Origin: Actinomadura alba
Lineage (GTDB): Bacteria; Actinomycetota; Actinomycetes; Streptosporangiales; Streptosporangiaceae
DNA: 64,000 nucleotides
Direction of reading: 5' to 3'
Assembly: GCF_014323705.1 (NCBI RefSeq)
Contig: NZ_JABVEC010000003.1
Span: 124,001 to 188,000 of the forward strand
The notes under the pieces were generated by a model. It was not told where the DNA came from, did no database searches, and was given only the letters and a program-made list of their open reading frames with translations. Position numbers and translations under genes: made by a program. Shown here one piece after another: positions 58,620-64,000 of this stretch (position 1 is the stretch's first letter; each line of letters opens with the position of its first letter).

Positions 58620-59579
58620 GTGCTCCTCATCGCCGCGCCCGGACAGGGTGCCCAGACGCCCGGATTTCTCCTGCCATGGCTGGAGGTGCCGGGTTTCGCC
58701 GACCGGCTCGCGTGGTGGTCGGCGGTGACCGGGCTCGATCTGGCGCGCTACGGCACCGAGGCCGACGCCGACGAGATCCGCGACACCGCCGTGGCCCAGC
58801 CGCTTCTCGTGGCGGCCGCGCTGGCCGCGGCCGAGGCGCTGGGCGTCGACCTGGGCCCCCGCAAGGAAGCGGCCGGCACGGGGCCCGACACGAGGCCCGG
58901 CGCGGTCGCCGGGCACAGCGTCGGCGAGCTGGCCGCCGCGGCGATGGCCGGGGTGCTCTCCCCGGAGGCCGCTCTCGTGCTCGTACGGGAGCGCGGCCGG
59001 GCGATGGCAGAGGCGGCGAAGCAGGCGCCCACGGGCATGACCGCCGTGCTCGGCGGTGATCCCGACGAGGTGCTCACCGCCATCGCCAAGCACGACCTGA
59101 CCCCGGCCAACATCAACGGCGCCGGCCAGGTCGTCGCCGCGGGCACGATGGAGCAGCTCGCGGCGTTCGCCGAGGAGCCGCCGGAGAAGGCACGGCTGCG
59201 GCCGCTGCAGGTGGCCGGCGCGTTCCACACCCAGCACATGGCCCCGGCGGTCGACACGCTGCGGCGGATCACACCGGGCATGCCGGTGGCCGACCCGGTC
59301 ACCGGGCTGCTGTCGAACCGGGACGGCGCCGTCGTCGACGCGGGGGCCGACTACGTCGCCCGCCTCGTCGATCAGGTCAGCTCCCCGGTTCGGTGGGACG
59401 CCTGCATGCGGACCATGACCGAGCTCGGCGTGACCGCCATCATCGAGCTGCCTCCGGCGGGCACGCTCGTCGGGCTGGCCCGCCGCGAACTCAGCGGCGT
59501 CGAGGTCCTCGCCGTCAAGAAACCCGAAGACCTCGACAAGGCCCGCGCGCTGATGGCCGAGCACGGCGGCGGACATTGA
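58620..59579 (+). CDS. fabD: Malonyl-CoA:ACP transacylase
   Basis: The 319-aa product starts with GTG (VLLIAAPGQGAQTPGFLLPW), which matches FabD N-termini. The nucleophile elbow AGHSVGE places the active Ser at 100; the oxyanion-loop PGQGAQ lies near the start, the His is in GAFHTQHM, and SSPVRWDACM is a further family motif. It transfers malonyl from CoA to the acyl carrier protein, the entry step of type II fatty acid synthesis. It is the first gene of the fabD-fabH-acpP-fabF operon. Confidence 0.96.
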   Translation: MLLIAAPGQGAQTPGFLLPWLEVPGFADRLAWWSAVTGLDLARYGTEADADEIRDTAVAQPLLVAAALAAAEALGVDLGPRKEAAGTGPDTRPGAVAGHSVGELAAAAMAGVLSPEAALVLVRERGRAMAEAAKQAPTGMTAVLGGDPDEVLTAIAKHDLTPANINGAGQVVAAGTMEQLAAFAEEPPEKARLRPLQVAGAFHTQHMAPAVDTLRRITPGMPVADPVTGLLSNRDGAVVDAGADYVARLVDQVSSPVRWDACMRTMTELGVTAIIELPPAGTLVGLARRELSGVEVLAVKKPEDLDKARALMAEHGGGH

Positions 59580-59610
59580 CCGGCGGACCGATGAGCCAGG
59601 GGGAGGAATC

Positions 59611-60576
59611 ATGAGCAACTTCACACTTCCGGCGGGAGTGCCGGGGGCGCGGATCCTCGCCTTCGGCGACTACCAGCCGGCCAAGGTGGTCACCAACGCC
59701 GACCTGGCCCAGATGGTCGAGACCAACGACGAGTGGATCCGCAGCCGGGTGGGCATCGCCGAGCGCCGCATCGCCGGCCCCGACGAGAGCCTGCTCGACA
59801 TCGCCGTGCACGCCGGGGGCAAGGCCCTGGCGGGCAGCGGACTGTCGGCCGAGGACATCGACCTGGTCATCGTGGCGACCTGCACCCCCGAGACCACGAT
59901 CCCGAACGTCTCGGCCTCCGTGGCGCACCACCTCGGCATCCACGCTCCGGGCGCCTACGACGTCAACGCCGCCTGTGCCGGGTTCTGCTACGCCCTGGCC
60001 AGCGCGTCCGACTCGGTCCGCGCGGGCTCCGCGCGGAACGCCCTGGTCATCGGTGCCGAGAAGCTGTCACAGTGGATCGACTGGACCGACCGCGCGACCT
60101 GCATCATCTTCGCCGACGGCGCCGGCGCGGCGGTCGTCACCGGCTCCGACGCCCCCGGCGTCGGCCCGGTGGTCTGGGGCAGCGCGGGCGAGCACTATGA
60201 CAAGATCATCATTTCCGACCGGCAGTCGTTCCTCCACCAGGAGGGCCAGGCGGTGTTCCGCTGGGCGACGACCGCCCTGCACCCGGTGGCCAAGGAGGCC
60301 TGCGACCGCGCCGGCGTCGCCCCCGAGGAACTGGCCGCGTTCGTTCCGCACCAGGCCAACCTGCGCATCGTCGAGGCGATAGCGCGCAAGCTCAAGGCGT
60401 CCAACGCCGTGATCGCCAACGACATCGTGACCGCCGGCAACACGTCGGCCGCCTCGATCCCGATGGCACTGTCCCGCATGATCGAGCGTGGGGACGTTCC
60501 GTCCGGTGCACCTGCCCTGCTGATCGGGTTCGGTGCCGGGCTCACCTACGCTGCCCAGGTCATTCAGATCCCGTAG
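59611..60576 (+). CDS. fabH: 3-oxoacyl-ACP synthase III
   Basis: The 321-aa product has GGGGGAGGAATC upstream. The triad is Cys122 in NAACAGFCYA, His247 in PHQANLR, and Asn in AGNTSAASIP. It condenses an acyl-CoA starter with malonyl-ACP; in actinomycetes the starter is typically a branched acyl-CoA. It has the standard length and lies 31 bp behind fabD. Confidence 0.96.
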   Translation: MSNFTLPAGVPGARILAFGDYQPAKVVTNADLAQMVETNDEWIRSRVGIAERRIAGPDESLLDIAVHAGGKALAGSGLSAEDIDLVIVATCTPETTIPNVSASVAHHLGIHAPGAYDVNAACAGFCYALASASDSVRAGSARNALVIGAEKLSQWIDWTDRATCIIFADGAGAAVVTGSDAPGVGPVVWGSAGEHYDKIIISDRQSFLHQEGQAVFRWATTALHPVAKEACDRAGVAPEELAAFVPHQANLRIVEAIARKLKASNAVIANDIVTAGNTSAASIPMALSRMIERGDVPSGAPALLIGFGAGLTYAAQVIQIP

Positions 60577-60630
60577 GCCCCATATCCATATCCACAGGGC
60601 CTGCGTCCACCAGTGAGGAGAATTTCGAAC

Positions 60631-60888
60631 ATGGCAGCCACCGAACAGGAGATCTTGACCGGCCTCGGCGAGATCATCGAGGAGATCGTCGGCATTCCGG
60701 CGGCCGAGGTCACCCCGGAGAAGAACTTCATCGACGACCTCGACATCGACTCGCTGTCGATGGTCGAGATCGCGGTGGCGGCTCAGGACAAGTTCGGCGT
60801 CGAGATCCCCGACGACGAGCTCCGGAACCTCAAGACCGTCAAGGACGTCATCGGCTTCGTCCAGGGTTTCAAGGACCTCAAGTCCTGA
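60631..60888 (+). CDS. acpP: Acyl carrier protein
   Basis: The 85-aa product starts at ATG 60631, with GAGGAG upstream; an ATG 18 bases earlier overlaps that site and is not used. The phosphopantetheine site is DLDIDSLSMVEIAV, with the modified Ser at 41. It is acidic and helical, as usual, and carries the growing acyl chain between the enzymes of this operon. Confidence 0.97.
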   Translation: MAATEQEILTGLGEIIEEIVGIPAAEVTPEKNFIDDLDIDSLSMVEIAVAAQDKFGVEIPDDELRNLKTVKDVIGFVQGFKDLKS

Positions 60889-60961
60889 GTGGTGTCGTGG
60901 CGCGTCGCCCAACGGCGTGCGGCGCGCCGCTCATCCCCCGCTTGATCGAGGAGACAGCATC

Positions 60962-62290
60962 ATGAGCATTGGCCAGGCCACTGCCGGGACCGGTTCCGGT
61001 CAGGGCTTTGGAAGCGGCACGGTCGTCGTCACCGGCATCGGCGCCACGACGCCGCTCGGCGGAGACGTCGCGTCGACCTGGTCTGCCCTGCTCGCCGGCA
61101 GATCCGGGGTACGCACGCTCGACTGGGAGGGCATCGAAGAGCTGCCCACCCGGTTCGCCGCGACCATCGCGGTCGAGCCGGAAGAGGTCATGCCCAAGCA
61201 CCGGCTGCGCCGACTCGACCGCAGCCAGGCGTTCGCGTTGATCGCCTCGCACGAGGCCTGGCGCGACGCCGGGTTCGCCCCCCGCGACATCGCCGGGAAG
61301 GCCGAACCGGGCGAGGGCTTCGAGCCCGACCCCGAGCGGCTCGGCGCCGTCGTGTCGAGCGGCATCGGCGGTCTCATCACCGCGCTCGACGGCTACCGCG
61401 CCTACCAGAAGACGGGCTGGAAGCGGACGTCTCCCTTCACCGTGCCGATGCTGATGCCGAACGGCCCCGTCGGGCACGTCAGCATCGAGTTCGGCGCCAA
61501 GGCCGGCGCGCACGCCCTGGTGAGCGCGTGCGCCTCCAGCGCCGAGGGCGTCGGCTACGCCATCGACATGATCCGCAGCGGCCGGGCCGACGTCGTCATC
61601 GCGGGCGGCACCGAGGCCACCATCCACCCGTTCAACATGGCCGCGTTCTCCTCGATGCGCGCCATGTCGACCCGCAACGACGAGCCCGAGCGCGCGTCGC
61701 GCCCCTACGACAAGAACCGCGACGGGTTCGTCATCGGCGAGGGCGCCGCGACCCTGATCCTCGAGTCCGAGGAGCACGCGCGGGCGCGCGGCGCGCGGAT
61801 CTACGCCATCGTCGCCGGCGCCGGCTACTCCTCCGACGGTCACGACATCGTGCAGCCCGACCCGACCGGTGCCGGGGCGGCCGCCGCGATCCGCCGGGCC
61901 CTGGTGAACTCCGGGCTGGTACCCGAGCAGATCGCGCACGTCAACGCGCACGCCACCTCGACTCCACAGGGCGACGTGGCCGAGATCATCGCCCTCAAGG
62001 AGGCACTCGGCCCCAAGGCCGCCGCCAAGGTGCTCATCACCGGCACCAAGTCGATGACCGGGCACCTGCTCGGCGGCGCCGGCGCGCTCGAGTCGCTCAT
62101 CACCGTCCTCGCACTGCACGAGGGCGTGGTGCCCGCGACCGCCAACCTCGAGAACCTCGACGACGCCGTCGACCTCGACATCGCACAGGGTGAACCGCGC
62201 CGGCTTCCGGACGGTCCCATCGCGGCCCTGAACAACTCGTTCGGCTTCGGCGGACACAACGTCGCCGTCGCCTTCCAACGCGCCGTCTAG
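60962..62290 (+). CDS. fabF: 3-oxoacyl-ACP synthase II
   Basis: The 442-aa product begins ATG at 60962 behind GAGGAG. The catalytic residues are Cys190 in LVSACASSAEG and the two His in NAHATSTPQGD and SMTGHLLGGAG; FGFGGHN ends the fold. An N-terminal extension of about 18 residues precedes the VVVTGIGATTPLGGD strand. It elongates acyl-ACP. It is positioned like kasA in mycobacteria. Confidence 0.96.
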   Translation: MSIGQATAGTGSGQGFGSGTVVVTGIGATTPLGGDVASTWSALLAGRSGVRTLDWEGIEELPTRFAATIAVEPEEVMPKHRLRRLDRSQAFALIASHEAWRDAGFAPRDIAGKAEPGEGFEPDPERLGAVVSSGIGGLITALDGYRAYQKTGWKRTSPFTVPMLMPNGPVGHVSIEFGAKAGAHALVSACASSAEGVGYAIDMIRSGRADVVIAGGTEATIHPFNMAAFSSMRAMSTRNDEPERASRPYDKNRDGFVIGEGAATLILESEEHARARGARIYAIVAGAGYSSDGHDIVQPDPTGAGAAAAIRRALVNSGLVPEQIAHVNAHATSTPQGDVAEIIALKEALGPKAAAKVLITGTKSMTGHLLGGAGALESLITVLALHEGVVPATANLENLDDAVDLDIAQGEPRRLPDGPIAALNNSFGFGGHNVAVAFQRAV

Positions 62291-62308
62291 CGTGAGGAGC
62301 CAGCTGAC

Positions 62309-63748
62309 GTGACCGTGCTCGACACCGGCGTCCGCGGCCCGGCGGCCCCGGCCGCCGAACAGGCGCCCGACCCACGGGACCCCCGGGTCCGGCTCGCGGC
62401 GCTCTTCGACGACGGCAGCCTCCGCCCGCTCACCGACGAGGACGACAAGAGCGGTGCCCTCGCCGGGGTCGGCCGTATCGACGGCCTGCCGGTGGTGGCG
62501 TTCGCGAGCGACCCGCGTATCCAGGGCGGGGCGATGGGCACGGCGGGCTGCGAGGCCATCGTGCACGCCTACGACCACGCGATCCGCGAGCGGCTGCCCG
62601 TCATCGGGCTGTGGCACTCGGGCGGCGCGCGGCTGGCCGAGGGCGTCGAGTCGTTGCACGCGGTCGGGCTGGTCTTCGCCGCGATGACACGGGCGTCCGG
62701 TGTGGTGCCGCAGATCTCCGTCGTGCTCGGCGCGGCGGCGGGTGGCGCCGCCTACGGCCCCGCGCTGACCGACATCGTCATCCTGTCCCAGGACGGGAAG
62801 ATCTTCGTCACCGGGCCCGACGTCGTGCGGTCGGTCACCGGTGAGGAGATCGACATGGCCTCGCTCGGCGGTCCCGAGCCGCACTCGAAGAAGTCCGGCG
62901 TCGTGCACGTCGTCGCCACGGACGACGCCGAGGCCATCGCCTCGGCCCGCCGCATCGCGCTGCTGCTCGGCCACCAGGGCCGACTCCGCCCCGAGTCGGT
63001 GACCGAGGCCGACTTCTCCGGGCTGCTGCCCGAGAACGCCCGCCGGGCCTACAACGTCAAGCCGCTGGTCAAGGGAATGGTCGACGACCCCGACGGGCTC
63101 GTGGAACTGCACCCCAAGTGGGCGCCGAACATCGTCACCGCGCTCGGGCGGCTCGGCGGCCGTACGGTCGGCCTCATCGCCAACAACCCGCTGCGGCTCG
63201 GCGGCTGCCTCGACGCCGCCTCCGCCGAGAAGGCCGCCAGGTTCGTGCGCATGTGCGACGCGTTCGGGGTGCCTCTTGTCGTGCTGGTGGACGTCCCCGG
63301 TTATCTTCCGGGGGTCGGCCAGGAGCACGGCGGTGTCGTACGGCGTGGCGCCAAGCTCCTGCACGCCTTCGCCGAGGCCACCGTGCCCCGGGTGACGCTG
63401 GTCACCCACAAGGCCTACGGCGGCGCCTACATCGCGATGAACTCCCGTTCGCTCGGGGCCACCCGGGTCTTCGCCTGGCCGACGGCCGAGCTCGCCGTCA
63501 TGGGCGCGGTCGCGGCGGTGCGCATCCTGCACCGGCGTACGCTCGCGGCGGTTCCCGAGGAGGAGCGGCCCGCGCTCGAGACCCAGCTCGCCGCCGAGCA
63601 CGAGAAGATCGCGGGCGGCCTCCACCGGGCGCGCGAACTCGGCGTCGTCGACGAGGTCATCTCCCCCACCGGCACCCGTGGCGCCATCGCCCGCGCCATC
63701 GCCGAGGCCATCCCGGCCCGGGGAGCCCACGGCAACATCCCGCTCTGA
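62309..63748 (+). CDS. accD6: Acyl-CoA carboxylase carboxyltransferase (beta) subunit
   Basis: The 479-aa product starts with GTG 19 bp behind fabF. It has both carboxyltransferase lobes: WHSGGARLAEGVESLHAVG and VLGAAAGGAAYGPALTD in the N-lobe, VLVDVPGYLPGVGQEHGGVV and THKAYGGAYIAMNSRSLGAT in the C-lobe. It makes malonyl-CoA (or methylmalonyl-CoA) together with a biotinylated alpha subunit encoded elsewhere. The position after fabF matches accD6 (Rv2247) of mycobacteria, which supplies malonyl-CoA for fatty acid synthesis. Confidence 0.92.
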   Translation: MTVLDTGVRGPAAPAAEQAPDPRDPRVRLAALFDDGSLRPLTDEDDKSGALAGVGRIDGLPVVAFASDPRIQGGAMGTAGCEAIVHAYDHAIRERLPVIGLWHSGGARLAEGVESLHAVGLVFAAMTRASGVVPQISVVLGAAAGGAAYGPALTDIVILSQDGKIFVTGPDVVRSVTGEEIDMASLGGPEPHSKKSGVVHVVATDDAEAIASARRIALLLGHQGRLRPESVTEADFSGLLPENARRAYNVKPLVKGMVDDPDGLVELHPKWAPNIVTALGRLGGRTVGLIANNPLRLGGCLDAASAEKAARFVRMCDAFGVPLVVLVDVPGYLPGVGQEHGGVVRRGAKLLHAFAEATVPRVTLVTHKAYGGAYIAMNSRSLGATRVFAWPTAELAVMGAVAAVRILHRRTLAAVPEEERPALETQLAAEHEKIAGGLHRARELGVVDEVISPTGTRGAIARAIAEAIPARGAHGNIPL

Positions 63749-63807
63749 CCGTACGCTGACCTGCTCCGGCCCGGCCGTCCGACCCGGGTCGTGCCCATGC
63801 GCGCGGG

Positions 63808-64000
63808 TCAGCCCGCGCCGAAGCACACGAAGCCGAGGACTCCCGGGGTGCGGGGGGTGACCGCCAGCGCCCGCGCCGGCGAGACGCCCGCGGCAAGGCG
63901 TTCGTGGAAGGCCACCATGAAGTCGCGGGTGTCCGCGTCGCGCACCGGGGTGACGCTCGCGATGACGGTGGCGGCGCCGAAGTCGAGCAGCACGCCCACC
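63808..64000 (-). CDS. CHAT-domain protein, C-terminus only (cut by window edge)
   Basis: The last 63 residues of a longer minus-strand gene that enters from beyond the right edge. The sequence (FGAATVIASVTPVRDADTRD, MVAFHERLAAGVSPARALAV, PGVLGFVCFGAG) matches the final helices and strand of CHAT domains, the caspase-like peptidase domain of actinobacterial TPR-CHAT proteins. The catalytic His-Cys pair lies upstream and is not visible. It converges on accD6 with 59 bp between stops. Confidence 0.75.
   Translation of the reverse strand, partial: VGVLLDFGAATVIASVTPVRDADTRDFMVAFHERLAAGVSPARALAVTPRTPGVLGFVCFGAG

Noticed and set aside
60878-63826. 982-codon minus-strand open frame opposite fabF and accD
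   Set aside because: Antisense shadow with Arg/Gly/Asp/His-rich composition and no recognisable domain.

Overview
The window is 64 kb of high-GC DNA with dense coding, many GTG starts, and gene families largely confined to filamentous actinomycetes: a DUF5753 regulator with a DUF397 partner, a SARP regulator, a WD40 STAND ATPase, DUF3052, homodimeric AceE and a FasR-fabD-fabH-acpP-fabF operon. A Streptosporangiales/Thermomonosporaceae-like chromosome is the best guess; genus cannot be fixed from sequence alone.

Layout. 1-9.95 kb is a mosaic accessory region: a truncated histidine kinase, an IS3 transposase fragment, two exported proteins, a SARP regulator, a large HTH-NACHT-WD40 protein, a glycosyltransferase, a small P-loop kinase, and a methyltransferase cut short where the C-terminal remnant of a phage-type integrase begins. 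That remnant stops 14 bp from the 3' end of tRNA-Val(UAC), which marks an old integration boundary. 10.1-12.5 kb is housekeeping-like (PAC2 protein, saccharopine-dehydrogenase-like reductase). 12.5-22.3 kb is one ten-gene minus-strand operon, tightly coupled by ATGA/GTGA overlaps: a NitT/TauT-type ABC importer, two tandem M24 (creatinase-fold) proteins, an ornithine-cyclodeaminase-like protein and two aconitase-family large/small subunit pairs. One pair keeps the 4Fe-4S cysteines and the other has lost all of them. A MarR regulator with a tandem 21-bp repeat lies upstream. I take this as an undescribed catabolic pathway and the main discovery of the window. 23.2-27.8 kb holds a coiled-coil membrane protein and two solute-binding-like proteins, one fused to a VWA domain, with no permease or ATPase.

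27.9-33.0 kb (zinc ribbon, AhpE, DUF3052, YjbQ, DUF1918, aceE) and 57.2-63.7 kb (fasR, fabD, fabH, acpP, fabF, accD) match the two halves of a block that is contiguous in Mycobacterium tuberculosis (Rv2238c-Rv2247). Here about 24 kb separates them. The insert carries a 3-hydroxybutyrate dehydrogenase and GAF/PucR regulator, a 787-residue WXG-like protein with a lipoprotein, a WhiJ-like regulatory module (HTH, ATP-binding protein, XRE-DUF5753, DUF397), an AbiEi-like gene flanked by five copies of a palindromic repeat, a secreted PHB depolymerase and oligomer hydrolase with both subunits of a 3-oxoacid CoA-transferase, a complete branched-chain-type ABC importer, two secreted proteins (one an M43 metalloprotease), a GNAT enzyme and a HhH-PHP protein.

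Together the PHB depolymerase, oligomer hydrolase, 3-hydroxybutyrate dehydrogenase and CoA-transferase make a coherent route from extracellular polyhydroxybutyrate to acetoacetyl-CoA, and the divergent ABC importer may bring in the monomer. The right edge cuts into a CHAT-domain protein.
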